64,000 nucleotides of DNA from RYN-230 sp963723595. GTDB taxonomy: Bacteria > Actinomycetota > Actinomycetes > Streptosporangiales > Streptosporangiaceae. Both the position numbers and the translations under genes were made by a program. Shown here in pieces: positions 43,835-52,725 of this stretch. The notes below the pieces were generated by a model. The model saw only the letters and a program-made list of their open reading frames with translations. It did no database searches and was not told the origin of the DNA. Numbering within the stretch: position 1 is the stretch's first letter; every line of letters starts with the position of its first letter. Where the stretch lies: contig CAVRRQ010000003.1 of the NCBI GenBank assembly GCA_963723595.1, forward strand, positions 496,001-560,000, in the 5' to 3' direction.

Positions 43835-44494
43835 ATGCCTATGGCAGGGATTCGCGGTCCAGGGCGACGAGGCAAGGACAGATCGCGGGCCACCGCTGCC
43901 GTACTGATCAGCGCGACGGCCGTGCTGGCGGTGCTGGTCGGGGTGGGTGTGGTGGCCTTCCTCCACTCCAGGAGCACGACCACCGCGCAGGGAGGGCAGC
44001 TCGGGCTGTCCAACAAGATCAGCAACCAGCAGTCGGTGGGCCTGGCCAACCTGGGCCTCACCGGCCAACCCGGTTCTCCGGGCTCCTCCGCCACGCTGCT
44101 GTCCGGCGGGGCGGGCGGGCTCATCTTCACGCCGGCTGGTGGCGGCGGCGAGACCGTCCCGTCCAGCCAGCAGTGGCAGGCCGACCAGATGGGCGGCGGC
44201 GGGTACGTCCTGCTGTTCTCCCCGACCGGGCGGTGCCTGACCGCGGAGGGCAGCGGCAGCCAGGCGAGCACCCAGCTGGCACCCTGCGACACCGGCCTCG
44301 ACCAGCGCTGGTATCACCCGTTCGAGGGGACCGACTCGCAGGGCCGCGACTACTATGCGCTCCGCAGCGCGTCCAACGGCCGCTGCCTGGGGCTGGGCAC
44401 CGCGTCGTCGGGCGGGTCGGTGGTGGCGGAACTGCAGAAGTGCGGGTCAGGCAAGCCGTGGGCGCAGCTGGTCATGTTCTGGTCGGCGTACTGA
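43835..44494 (+). CDS. Membrane-anchored RICIN-like (beta-trefoil) protein
   Basis: 219 residues. Basic N-terminus, one TM (AAVLISATAVLAVLVGVGVVAFL), a Gly/Ser-rich extracytoplasmic linker, then about 100 residues resembling one or two ricin-type repeats: YVLLFSPTGRCLTAEGSGSQASTQLAPCDTGLDQRWYHPF and YYALRSASNGRCLGLGTASSGGSVVAELQKC, with the NGRCL and Q-x-W type positions. Likely a carbohydrate-binding surface protein. It lies convergent to purL (stop codons adjacent) and divergent from the sterol-carrier gene. Weak ribosome-binding site. Confidence 0.75.
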   Translation: MPMAGIRGPGRRGKDRSRATAAVLISATAVLAVLVGVGVVAFLHSRSTTTAQGGQLGLSNKISNQQSVGLANLGLTGQPGSPGSSATLLSGGAGGLIFTPAGGGGETVPSSQQWQADQMGGGGYVLLFSPTGRCLTAEGSGSQASTQLAPCDTGLDQRWYHPFEGTDSQGRDYYALRSASNGRCLGLGTASSGGSVVAELQKCGSGKPWAQLVMFWSAY

Positions 44495-44495
44495 G

Positions 44496-46769
44496 CTAGC
44501 CGAAGATCCCTGGGAGCGTCCCGGTGTGCGCGGCCGCCAGCTCGCCCACCGGGATGTCGAAGCTGTCCTTCCCGGCCAGACCCTGCACGACCAGGCGGTC
44601 TCCGCCGGCCACGCCCAGCTCAGCGGCGGGCACGCCGTGCCGGGCGGCCAGCGTGGCGAAGGCCCGCTCGGAGCCGGGGCGGACCGCGACGACGGCGCGC
44701 GCCGCCGACTCGCTGAACAGCTGGGTGAACAGGTCGCCCGGCAGCGCGACCCGGCAGCCGAGGCCCTGGTCCAGGCAGCATTCGGCCAGCGCGATGGCCA
44801 GGCCGCCCTCGGAGAGGTCGTGAGCCGCCTCCAGCAGGCCGTCCGCGGCCGCCTCGGTCAGGGCTTCCGCCAGGGCCCGCTCGGCGTCCAGATCGACCTC
44901 AGGTGGCCGCCCGCCGCAGTGCCCGTGGCTGACCTGGGCCCAGGCCGAGCCGCCGAACTCGGCCGCGGTCCGGCCCAGGAGCACGATCGGCGCCCCCTCG
45001 GTGCGCAGCCCGACCGGCACCCGCCGGGTCACGTCGGCATGCACGCCGAGCACCCCGACGACTGGCGTGGGATGGATGGGCGCCTCGTCGGTCTGGTTGT
45101 AGAAGCTGACGTTGCCGCCGGTGACCGGCACCCCGAGGGCGGCGCACCCGTCGGCCAGGCCGCGCACCGCCTCGCTGAACTGCCACATGACGCCGGGGTC
45201 CTCGGGCGAGCCGAAGTTCAGGCAGTTGGTCACCGCGAGCGGCACCGCCCCGGTGGCGGCCACGTTGCGGTACGCCTCGGCCAGCGCGAGCTGGGCGCCC
45301 GCGTAGGGGTCGAGCAGGCCGAACCGGCCGTTCCCGTCCGTGGCCAGCGCGATCCCCAGGCTCGTCTGCTCGTCGATCCGGATGACCCCGGCGTCCTGTC
45401 CCATGGCGAGCACGGTATTGCCGCGTACGTGCCGGTCGTACTGCTCGGTGACCCAGCTCGTGTCGGCCAGCCCGGGCGAGGCGAGCAGGGACAGCAGGGT
45501 GGCCCGAAGCTCCGGGCCGCTGGCCGGGCGCGGCAGCGCGGCCGGGTCGTCGGCCTGCAGCGCGTCCTGGCCGGCCGGCCGCTGGATGGGCCGCTGGTAG
45601 ACCGGGCCCTCGTCGGCGGCGCTGGCGGGCGGGATGTCCACCACCTGCTCACCCCGCCAGGTCATCTCCAGCCGGCCGGTGCCGGTGACCTCGCCGATCA
45701 CCGTGGCCAGCACGCCCCAGCGGTCGCAGACCTCCAGGAAGCGGTCCACGTGGCCGGGTTCGACCACGGCCATCATGCGTTCCTGCGACTCGCTCATCAG
45801 GATCTCGGCCGGGCCGAGCGCCGGGTCGCGCAGCGGCACCGCGTCCAGGTCGACCCGCATGCCGCTGCCGCCGCCCGCGGCCAGCTCGGTGGTGGCGCAC
45901 GCGACGCCGGCCGCGCCCAGGTCCTGGATGCCGGTGACCAGGCCCGCCGCGTACAGGTCCAGGCAGCACTCGATCAGCAGCTTCTCCATGAACGGGTCGC
46001 CGACCTGGACGCTGGGCCGCTTCGCGGACTCGCTTCCACCAAAGGTCGCGCTGGCCAGCACAGACGCCCCGCCGATGCCGTCCGGGCCGGTCCGGGAGCC
46101 GAACAGGATCACCTTGCTGCCGGTCCCGCGGGCCGCGGCCAGCTTGAGGTCCTCGTGCCGCATGACCCCGACACACAGCGCGTTGACCAGCGGGTTCCCG
46201 CGGTAGCAGGGGTCAAAGGCCAGTTCGCCCCCGATGTTGGGCAGGCCCAGGCAGTTCCCGTAGAACGAGATGCCGGCCACCACCCCGGGCAGCACCCGGT
46301 GGGTATCCGGCGCTTCCGCGGGCCCGAACCGCAGCGAGTCCATCACCGCCACCGGGCGGGCCCCCATGGCCAGGATGTCGCGCACGATCCCGCCCACGCC
46401 GGTCGCGGCGCCCTGGAACGGCTCCACGTACGAGGGGTGGTTGTGCGACTCGACCTTGAACGTGACCGCGTACCCCTGGCCGATGTCCACCACGCCCGCG
46501 TTCTGGCCGATCCCGGCGAGCAGGGCCTCCGACGGCGGCGCGGACTCCGCGAACCGGCGCAGGTGGACCTTGGACGACTTGTAGGAGCAGTGCTCGCTCC
46601 ACATCACCGAGTAGATGGCCAGCTCCGCGTCGGTCGGCCGGCGGCCCAGCACCCCGCCGATCCGCGCGTACTCGTCGCTGGTCAGGCCCAGCTCGGCGTA
46701 GGGCTGCGGCTGGCCCGGGGTGCCCGCGGCGCGGCCGACAGTGTCCGCGCCGCTCACTGGCCCGCTCAC
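44496..46769 (-). CDS. purL: Phosphoribosylformylglycinamidine synthase subunit PurL
   Basis: About 757 residues, small-type PurL needing PurS and PurQ. ELGLTSDEYARIGGVLGRRPTDAELAIYSVMWSEHCSYKSSKVHLRRF, VVDIGQGYAVTFKVESHNHPSYVEPFQGAATGVGGIVRDI, GLPNIGGELAFDPCYRGNPLVNA, LILFGSRTGPDGIGGAS-like VILFGSRTGPDGIGGASVL, and VPVTGGNVSFYNQT. No frame breaks. GTG 46769 with GGGAA upstream is a plausible start; 46757 or an upstream one is possible. It begins about 100 bases after the purQ stop, same operon. Confidence 0.95.
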   Translation of the reverse strand: MSGPVSGADTVGRAAGTPGQPQPYAELGLTSDEYARIGGVLGRRPTDAELAIYSVMWSEHCSYKSSKVHLRRFAESAPPSEALLAGIGQNAGVVDIGQGYAVTFKVESHNHPSYVEPFQGAATGVGGIVRDILAMGARPVAVMDSLRFGPAEAPDTHRVLPGVVAGISFYGNCLGLPNIGGELAFDPCYRGNPLVNALCVGVMRHEDLKLAAARGTGSKVILFGSRTGPDGIGGASVLASATFGGSESAKRPSVQVGDPFMEKLLIECCLDLYAAGLVTGIQDLGAAGVACATTELAAGGGSGMRVDLDAVPLRDPALGPAEILMSESQERMMAVVEPGHVDRFLEVCDRWGVLATVIGEVTGTGRLEMTWRGEQVVDIPPASAADEGPVYQRPIQRPAGQDALQADDPAALPRPASGPELRATLLSLLASPGLADTSWVTEQYDRHVRGNTVLAMGQDAGVIRIDEQTSLGIALATDGNGRFGLLDPYAGAQLALAEAYRNVAATGAVPLAVTNCLNFGSPEDPGVMWQFSEAVRGLADGCAALGVPVTGGNVSFYNQTDEAPIHPTPVVGVLGVHADVTRRVPVGLRTEGAPIVLLGRTAAEFGGSAWAQVSHGHCGGRPPEVDLDAERALAEALTEAAADGLLEAAHDLSEGGLAIALAECCLDQGLGCRVALPGDLFTQLFSESAARAVVAVRPGSERAFATLAARHGVPAAELGVAGGDRLVVQGLAGKDSFDIPVGELAAAHTGTLPGIFG

Positions 46770-46866
46770 TGTGCTTCCCGAGACGTTCGCGCCGCCCGGC
46801 AAGAAGCACACCGGCCACTCGGCCGGGCCTGGCGGCCCGCCCTCGCGAGCCGGTACCGGACGGCGC

Positions 46867-47544
46867 TCACTGGTCCACCATGGCCCGCAGGACCGACGTG
46901 AAGAACCCGAGACCATCCGTACCGGGCCCGGTCAGCGCGTCGATCGCATGCTCCGGGTGCGGCATCAGCCCCACCACGTTGCCGGCTTCGTTCCGCACGC
47001 CCGCAATATCTCCAACGGATCCGTTCGGATTGGCCCCCGCGTAGCGCGCGACGACCTGGCCGGCCGCCGCCAGCCGGGCCAGGGTGGCCGGGTCGGCCAC
47101 GTAAGCGCCCTCGCCGCTCTTGAGCACCACGCTGATCTCCTGATCCTGGGCGTAGTCCGCGGTCCACGGGGTGCGGGTGTCCTCGATGCGGACCCGGACG
47201 ACCCGGTCGATGAACCGCAGGCCCGCGTTCCGGGTCAGCGCGCCCGGCAGCAGGTGCGCCTCGCAGAGGATCTGGAAGCCGTTGCAGATGCCCAGGACCG
47301 GCAGCCCGGCCCGGGCGGCCGGCACGAGCCCGGTCATGACCGGAGCGAACCGGGCGATGGCCCCGCAGCGCAGGTAGTCGCCGTAGGAGAAGCCGCCGGG
47401 CAGGATGACCGCGGCCAGGCCGCGCAGGTCGGTGTCGCCGTGCCAGAGCGGGACCGGCTCGGCGCCGGCCCGGGCCACGGCGCGTGCGGCATCGGCGTCG
47501 TCCAGCGATCCAGGGAAAGTGATGACGCCCACGCGGGCTGTCAT
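46867..47544 (-). CDS. purQ: Phosphoribosylformylglycinamidine synthase subunit PurQ
   Basis: 225 residues. Class-I glutaminase subunit supplying ammonia to PurL: VGVITFPGSLDD, VILPGGFSYGDYLRCGAIARFAPVM, nucleophile Cys in GICNGFQILCEAHLLPGALTRN, and the His-Glu pair in MPHPEHAID. Start taken at ATG 47544 (GAGGATG upstream); an ATG two codons earlier is also possible. Confidence 0.97.
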   Translation of the reverse strand: MTARVGVITFPGSLDDADAARAVARAGAEPVPLWHGDTDLRGLAAVILPGGFSYGDYLRCGAIARFAPVMTGLVPAARAGLPVLGICNGFQILCEAHLLPGALTRNAGLRFIDRVVRVRIEDTRTPWTADYAQDQEISVVLKSGEGAYVADPATLARLAAAGQVVARYAGANPNGSVGDIAGVRNEAGNVVGLMPHPEHAIDALTGPGTDGLGFFTSVLRAMVDQ

Positions 47545-47660
47545 GAGCATCCTCGCAGCAGGGAGAGCGGGGGTATCTGCCTGCAGGTTACCGTGCCGCC
47601 CGAGTACCCGAGAGCCCGCGCAGGAGCCGCCGTGAGAGGGAGGCGGGGGTAGTGGCGGGC

Positions 47661-48275
47661 TCAGCCCGCGTTCCGGAGCTCGCCCTCCAGGAGCGGCGCG
47701 TCGTCCCGCCACGCCATCCGCTTCTCCAGGGAGACGACGGTGCCCAGTCCGGGCCCGCTGCTCAGCGTCACATCGTCCACGCAGGCCCGCATGATGGCCA
47801 GGCCGCGGCCGGACTCGGGCAGCAGCGCGATCATCTGGTCCTCGGTGAGCGGCTGCCCGGCCGGGCGCCACCGCCCGCCGGAGCGAGGGGCCCGCCGGGG
47901 CGAGGGGCCACCGGACCGGCGGCGGAATCGCGACGGCGCGTGCACGGCATCCCACATGGGCCGCCGCGGGGCCGGCACCAGGAGTGAGTCGGGGCCGCGC
48001 TCATCGTTCAGGACCTGGATCAGGCAGCCACGCTGGCCGATCCGGGCCACGATCTCGTAGCGGGGTCCCGGTGCGCCGTGCTTGAGCACGTTCGTGCAGG
48101 CTTCGGTCACCGCAAGGAGGAGGTCACTGACCCCTTCCTCATCGGCACCGAGCCGGCGTAGGGTGTCGCCCAGGACCCTCCGCATGACGGGCACGCTGAG
48201 TGCCTCATGCGGGAACACCAGGCAGAACTCAACGTCCACAATCGACTCCTCGGCGCGTCTCATGTGAGCCCGCAT
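47661..48275 (-). CDS. GHKL-type ATP-binding anti-sigma/regulatory protein (RsbW-like)
   Basis: 204 residues, ATG 48275 with GAGGGGCGG. FPHEALSVPVMRRVLGDTLRRLGADEEGVSDLLLAVTEACTNVLKHG gives the N-box (Glu58, Asn62), YEIVARIGQRGCLIQVLNDERG the G1-like region and ESGRGLAIMRACVDDVTLSSGPGLGTVVSLEKRM the G2 box. This is the HATPase_c_2 family of serine-kinase anti-sigma factors and related regulators. An insertion of about 40 Arg/Pro/Gly-rich residues lies between the boxes. No anti-anti-sigma or sigma gene adjoins it. Sits between purS and purQ on the same strand. Confidence 0.88.
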   Translation of the reverse strand: MRAHMRRAEESIVDVEFCLVFPHEALSVPVMRRVLGDTLRRLGADEEGVSDLLLAVTEACTNVLKHGAPGPRYEIVARIGQRGCLIQVLNDERGPDSLLVPAPRRPMWDAVHAPSRFRRRSGGPSPRRAPRSGGRWRPAGQPLTEDQMIALLPESGRGLAIMRACVDDVTLSSGPGLGTVVSLEKRMAWRDDAPLLEGELRNAG

Positions 48276-48411
48276 CCGCCCCTCAGGTCCCTCATCCCGT
48301 GTTGGTGCTGGCCACTTGTGACCTTTCCCGGCCCTGGCGCGGATAATCGTGAACTCTTAGTGTTATGTAGTTGTGCTCAATCGTCTGGTCGACTGATCAG
48401 CCGGCTCCGGG

Positions 48412-48654
48412 TCAGCTCTCGTGCAGCGTGAACTCCTCGATCACCGGGTTGGCCAGCAGCTCCCCGGCCAGCTCCGCTACCCGGGCCATCGCCGCCTGGT
48501 CCGCGGGCCCGCTCAGTTCCACCTCGAACCGCTTGCCCTGGCGCACCCCGAGCACCTCGCCGAACCCGAGCCGGTGGGCCGCGCTCGCGATCGCCTCCCC
48601 CTGCGGATCATGGATCTCCTTGCGGAGCATCACCTCGACGACGATTCGGGCCAC
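48412..48654 (-). CDS. purS: Phosphoribosylformylglycinamidine synthase subunit PurS
   Basis: 80 residues from GTG 48654 (GGCAGGAATCCC upstream): VARIVVEVMLRKEIHDPQGEAIASAAHRLGFGEVLGVRQGKRFEVELSG, ending LLANPVIEEFTLHES. Normal PurS size and pattern. It bridges PurL and PurQ in the FGAM synthase complex. Separated from purQ by the anti-sigma-type gene. Confidence 0.95.
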   Translation of the reverse strand: MARIVVEVMLRKEIHDPQGEAIASAAHRLGFGEVLGVRQGKRFEVELSGPADQAAMARVAELAGELLANPVIEEFTLHES

Positions 48655-48748
48655 GGGATTCCTGCCTCTCTGTGCGCGGCTGGGCGGCAGTCTGCTCTTG
48701 TGTACCAGGGTTGCCAGGGGCGGTACCCGGTCTGCCACGATGGCCCTA

Positions 48749-48823
48749 GTGAACCCCACCACCATGGGGCATCGTGAACCCCACCACCATGGGGGATCCT
48801 GAGCCCCACCACCAGAGGGAGTG
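48749..48823. repeat. 25-bp direct repeats upstream of E1-alpha gene (three copies)
   Basis: Copies begin at 48749, 48774 and 48799. The shared core is ACCCCACCACCATGGGG in the first two and GCCCCACCACCAGAGGGAG in the third, which doubles as the ribosome-binding site of the gene starting at 48828. Each of the first two copies can form a small CCCC/GGGG hairpin. Confidence 0.85.
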
Positions 48824-48827
48824 GCAC

Positions 48828-49982
48828 GTGACCGTCGACGCCGACGGTGCGGTCACCGCACCGGGAGGCCCGGCAGGCCTGGACCGGCCGCCGGGGACGC
48901 GCACCGAAACCATCCAGCTGCTCACGCCCGAGGGTGAGCGGGTCGAGCATCCGGACTACCCCCTGGAGCTCACCGACGACGAGGTGAAAGACCTCTACCG
49001 GGACCTGGTCCTGGTCCGCCGGATCGACACCGAGGCCATCGCCCTGCAGCGGCAGGGTGAGCTCGGTATCTGGGCCTCGCTGCTCGGGCAGGAAGCGGCG
49101 CAGGTCGGCTCGGGCCGCGCGCTCGGGCCGCGGGACATGGCCTTCCCCACCTACCGCGAGCACGGCGTGGCCTGGTGCCGCGGGCTGGACCCGAGCCGGC
49201 TGCTGGAGCTGTTCCGCGGGGTCAGCCACGGCGGCTGGGACCCGAACGCACACCGGTTCCACCTCTACACGATCGTGATCGGCGCCCAGACGCTGCACGC
49301 CACCGGGTACGCCATGGGCGTCCAGCGGGACGGCGCGGTCGGCGAGGACGGCGAGGCGGTCATCGTCTACTTCGGCGACGGCGCGACCAGCCAGGGAGAC
49401 GTCAACGAGGCGTTCATCTGGGCGTCGGTGTTCAACGCGCCGGTCGTGTTCTTCTGCCAGAACAACCAGTGGGCCATCTCCGAGCCGCTGGAACGCCAGA
49501 GCCGCATCCCGCTGTACCAGCGGGCCAGCGGCTTCGGCTTCCCCGGGGTCCGGGTGGACGGCAACGACGTGTTCGCCTGCCTGGCGGTGACCAGGAAGGC
49601 TATGCAGGCGGCCCGGGAGGGCCAGGGCCCCACGTTCATCGAGGCGTTCACCTACCGGATGGGCGCGCACACCACCACCGACGACCCGACCCGGTACCGG
49701 CTGGCCAGCGAGCTGGAGGCGTGGAAGCTGAAGGACCCGATCGAGCGGGTCAAGGCGTACCTGGTGCGCACCGGCGCCGCCCGCGCCGCGTTCCTGGAGG
49801 GGGTGGACGCCGAGGCTGACCAGATGGGCGCCCGGGTCCGCCAGGCCTGCCTGGAGATGCCCGACCCGCAGCCGCTGGCCATCTTCGAGAACGTGTACGC
49901 CGGGCCGAACGCGCTGCTGGACGCGGAGCGCGAGCAGTACGCGGCCTACCTCGACTCGTTCGCCGGGGAGGAGGCCCGATGA
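48828..49982 (+). CDS. 2-oxoacid (branched-chain/pyruvate) dehydrogenase E1 component, alpha subunit
   Basis: 384 residues. GTG 48828 with AGAGGGAG upstream is preferred over upstream in-frame codons lying in the repeat. ELTDDEVKDLYRDLVLVRRIDTEAIALQRQGELGIWASLLGQEAAQVGSG, FPTYREHGVAWCRG, and the thiamine-diphosphate motif VIVYFGDGATSQGDVNEAFIWASVFNAPVVFFCQNNQWAIS. Decarboxylates 2-oxo acids. Overlaps the beta-subunit gene by four bases. Sequence type fits the actinomycete BCKDH (Bkd) group, supported by the amino-acid dehydrogenase and acyl-CoA dehydrogenases nearby; pyruvate cannot be excluded. Confidence 0.93.
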   Translation: MTVDADGAVTAPGGPAGLDRPPGTRTETIQLLTPEGERVEHPDYPLELTDDEVKDLYRDLVLVRRIDTEAIALQRQGELGIWASLLGQEAAQVGSGRALGPRDMAFPTYREHGVAWCRGLDPSRLLELFRGVSHGGWDPNAHRFHLYTIVIGAQTLHATGYAMGVQRDGAVGEDGEAVIVYFGDGATSQGDVNEAFIWASVFNAPVVFFCQNNQWAISEPLERQSRIPLYQRASGFGFPGVRVDGNDVFACLAVTRKAMQAAREGQGPTFIEAFTYRMGAHTTTDDPTRYRLASELEAWKLKDPIERVKAYLVRTGAARAAFLEGVDAEADQMGARVRQACLEMPDPQPLAIFENVYAGPNALLDAEREQYAAYLDSFAGEEAR

Positions 49983-50962
49983 CGGTCATGACGCTGTCCA
50001 AGGCGATCAACGCGGGCCTGCGCAAGGCGCTCGAGGACGACCCCCGGGTGCTCGTGATGGGCGAGGACGTCGGCAAGCTGGGCGGCGTGTTCCGGGTCAC
50101 CGACGGCCTGCAGAAGGACTTCGGGGAAGACCGGGTCGTCGACACCCCGCTGGCCGAGTCCGGCATCATCGGCACGGCGATCGGGCTGGCACTCCGCGGG
50201 TACCGGCCGGTCTGCGAGATCCAGTTCGACGGGTTCGTGTTCCCGGCCTTCGACCAGATCGTCAGCCAGCTGGCCAAGATGCGGCTCCGCTCGCTGGGCC
50301 AGGTGACCATGCCGGTCACGATCCGGATCCCGTGCGGCGGCGGCATCGGCGCGGTCGAGCACCACAGCGAGTCCCCGGAGGCGCTGTTCGTGCACACCGC
50401 GGGACTGCGCGTGGTGGCCTGCGCCAACTCCACGGACGCCCACACGATGATCCAGCAGTCGATCCGCTGCGACGACCCGGTCATCTTCTTCGAGCCGAAG
50501 CGCCGGTACTGGGACAAGGCCGAGGTGGACCCGGCGGCCGGCCTGGACGGCGCCCTGCCGCTGGACCAGGCCAGGATCGTGCTGGACGGCACCGACGTGA
50601 CCCTGCTGTGCTACGGCCCGATGGTCCGGACCTGCGTGGAGTCGGCCGTGGCGGCCCGGGCCGAAGGACGCTCGGTGGAGGTCATCGACCTGCGCTCCCT
50701 GTCCCCGCTGGACATGGAGACCATCTGCGGCTCGGTGCGGCGCACCGGCCGGTGCGTGGTGGCCCACGAGGCCGCGGTCACCGGCGGCCTGGGCGCGGAG
50801 ATCGCCGCCCGGATCACCGAGGAGTGCTTCTACCAGCTGGAATCGCCGGTGCTGCGGGTGGGCGGCTTCTCCACCCCGTACCCGCCGTCGCGGCTGGAGG
50901 ATCATTACCTGCCGGACCTCGACCGGGTGCTGGACGCCGTGGACCGCACCTTCACCGTCTGA
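49979..50962 (+). CDS. 2-oxoacid dehydrogenase E1 component, beta subunit
   Basis: 327 residues. MTLSKAINAGLRKALEDDPRVLVMGEDVGKLGGVFRVTDGLQKDFGEDRVVDTPLAESGIIGTAIGLAL, EIQFDGFVFPAFDQIVSQLAKMR, GGGIGAVEHHSESPEALF, and the C-terminal transketolase domain EVIDLRSLSPLDMETI, VVAHEAAVTGGLGAEIAARI. Forms the alpha2-beta2 E1 with the preceding gene (ATGA overlap). Confidence 0.95.
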   Translation: MTVMTLSKAINAGLRKALEDDPRVLVMGEDVGKLGGVFRVTDGLQKDFGEDRVVDTPLAESGIIGTAIGLALRGYRPVCEIQFDGFVFPAFDQIVSQLAKMRLRSLGQVTMPVTIRIPCGGGIGAVEHHSESPEALFVHTAGLRVVACANSTDAHTMIQQSIRCDDPVIFFEPKRRYWDKAEVDPAAGLDGALPLDQARIVLDGTDVTLLCYGPMVRTCVESAVAARAEGRSVEVIDLRSLSPLDMETICGSVRRTGRCVVAHEAAVTGGLGAEIAARITEECFYQLESPVLRVGGFSTPYPPSRLEDHYLPDLDRVLDAVDRTFTV

Positions 50963-50974
50963 AAGGGGGCTGGC

Positions 50975-52396
50975 ATGAGCGAATCTGTAACCACGCAGCG
51001 CCGGGAATTCCGGCTCCCCGACGTGGGCGAGGGACTGACCGAGGCGGACATCGTCACCTGGCGGGTGAAGCCCGGTGACCCGGTGACCGTGAACCAGATC
51101 ATCGTGGACATCGAGACGGCCAAGGCCGTAGTCGAGCTGCCCAGCCCGTACGCCGGCGTGGTGGCCGCGCTGCTGGTGCCCGAGGGCCAGACCGTGGACG
51201 TGGGCACGCCGATCATCGCGGTGGACGTGCCCGGCCCGGCAGGCGGGACACCAGTTCCCGTCCCGCCAGTTCCGGTCCCGCCAGTTCCCGGGCCGCCCGC
51301 CAGGCCGGAGCCGGGGCATACCGACCCGGCCGCCATCGCTGCCGAAGGCCCGCGGCCCTCCTCGGAGGACCTGGTCCCCCCGGTCCCCCCGCCCGCGGAG
51401 CGGCAGGCGGTCCTGGTCGGCTACGGGGTCAAGGCCGGCGCGACCACCCGGCGGCCACGCAGGGCACCGGCCGGGATCGGCTCCGTTGCGGAGGCCAGGC
51501 CGGCCCCCGCCAACGGTGCGGCGGGCGCCCACGTCAGCGTGCTGGCGAAGCCCCCGGTGCGCAAGCTGGCCCGGGAACTGGGCGTGGACCTGGGCGGGCT
51601 GGCCGGCACCGGGCCGGGCGGATCCATCACCCGGGACGACGTGCAGCAGGCCGCGGGGGCGCCGGCCCCCCGGGTCGCGGCGGCAGCGTCCGGTCTCCGC
51701 GAGGAGCGGATCCCCATCCGGGGGGTTCGCAAGCACACCGCGGCGGCGGTCGCGGCCAGCGCGCGGCAGGCCCCGCACGTGACCGAGTTCCTGCAGATTG
51801 ACGTGGACGCCACGGTCGAGGCGGTGCGGACGCTGCGCGAGCTGCCGGAGTTCGCCGGGGTGCGGGTGTCGCCGCTGCTGCTGGTGGCCCGGGCGCTGCT
51901 GACCGCGGCGGCGCGGCATCCGATGATCAATTCAACCTGGGACGAGGACGCGCAGGAGATCGTGGTCAAGCACTACGTGAACCTGGGCATCGCCGCCGCC
52001 ACCGAGCGCGGGCTGGTCGTGCCGAACATCAAGGGCGCGGACGGCCTGGACCTGCCCGCGCTGGCCGGGGCCCTGGCCGATCTGGCCGCCACGGCCCGGG
52101 CGGGGCGGGCGTCACCGGCCGACCTGTCCGGCGGCACGATCACCATCACCAACGTCGGCGTGTTCGGGGTGGACGCGGGGACGCCGATCATCACGCCGCC
52201 GGAAGCGGCCATCCTGGCCTTCGGGCAGATCAAGGACGCGCCGTGGGTGGTGGACGGCCAGCTCGCGGTGCGCAAGGTCACGACCCTGTCGCTGTCGTTC
52301 GATCACCGCATCGTGGACGGCGACCTGGGCTCGGCCGTGCTCCGCGACATCGGGGCCATGCTGCATGACCCGCTGCACATGCTGGCGTGGGCCTGA
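50975..52396 (+). CDS. Dihydrolipoamide acyltransferase (E2) of 2-oxoacid dehydrogenase
   Basis: 473 residues. Lipoyl domain at residues 10-85 with the lipoylated Lys50 in VDIETAKAVVELPSP, a Pro/Val-rich linker (PVPVPPVPVPPVPGPP), a peripheral-subunit-binding domain near 185-220 (VRKLARELGVDLGGLAGTGPGGSITRDDV), and a catalytic domain with LSFDHRIVDGDLGSAVLRDI (active His/Asp). ATG follows GAAAGGGGG. Transfers the acyl group to CoA. No E3 gene follows; a lipoamide dehydrogenase must be encoded elsewhere. Confidence 0.95.
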   Translation: MSESVTTQRREFRLPDVGEGLTEADIVTWRVKPGDPVTVNQIIVDIETAKAVVELPSPYAGVVAALLVPEGQTVDVGTPIIAVDVPGPAGGTPVPVPPVPVPPVPGPPARPEPGHTDPAAIAAEGPRPSSEDLVPPVPPPAERQAVLVGYGVKAGATTRRPRRAPAGIGSVAEARPAPANGAAGAHVSVLAKPPVRKLARELGVDLGGLAGTGPGGSITRDDVQQAAGAPAPRVAAAASGLREERIPIRGVRKHTAAAVAASARQAPHVTEFLQIDVDATVEAVRTLRELPEFAGVRVSPLLLVARALLTAAARHPMINSTWDEDAQEIVVKHYVNLGIAAATERGLVVPNIKGADGLDLPALAGALADLAATARAGRASPADLSGGTITITNVGVFGVDAGTPIITPPEAAILAFGQIKDAPWVVDGQLAVRKVTTLSLSFDHRIVDGDLGSAVLRDIGAMLHDPLHMLAWA

Positions 52397-52431
52397 CCTG
52401 GCGCACGCTGACCAAACCGGAGGGATCGCCG

Positions 52432-52725
52432 ATGTTCCGGCACGTCGTGCTGTTCACGTTCACGCCCCAGACCACGCTGGAGCAGCAGGAGGAACTGGGC
52501 CGCCAGCTGCGCACCCTGCCCGGGGCCATCGGGGAGATCAGGGACTACCACGTCGGCCTGGACGCGGGGATGAACCCGGGCAACCACCAGTTCGCGGTGG
52601 TGGCGGACTTCGACAACGTCGAGGACTACCTGGTCTACCGGGACCACCCGGTGCACCGGGACATCATCGGGACGTACGTGACGCCGATCGTGGCCGACCG
52701 GGCCGCCGTGCAGTACGACCTCTAG
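52432..52725 (+). CDS. Dabb (stress-responsive alpha/beta barrel) domain protein
   Basis: 97 residues, ATG 52432 with GGAGGG. MFRHVVLFTFTPQTTLEQQEELGRQLRTLPGAIGEIRDYHVGLDAG, then HQFAVVADFDNVEDYLVYRDHPVHRDII. This is the complete Dabb pattern. A small dimeric barrel, role unknown. Its stop overlaps the stop of the acyl-CoA dehydrogenase gene on the other strand by four bases. Confidence 0.92.
   Translation: MFRHVVLFTFTPQTTLEQQEELGRQLRTLPGAIGEIRDYHVGLDAGMNPGNHQFAVVADFDNVEDYLVYRDHPVHRDIIGTYVTPIVADRAAVQYDL

Noticed and set aside
44355..46901. An 848-residue plus-strand open frame over purL
   Set aside because: Composition is that of antisense GC-rich shadow; purL on the other strand has full conserved motifs.
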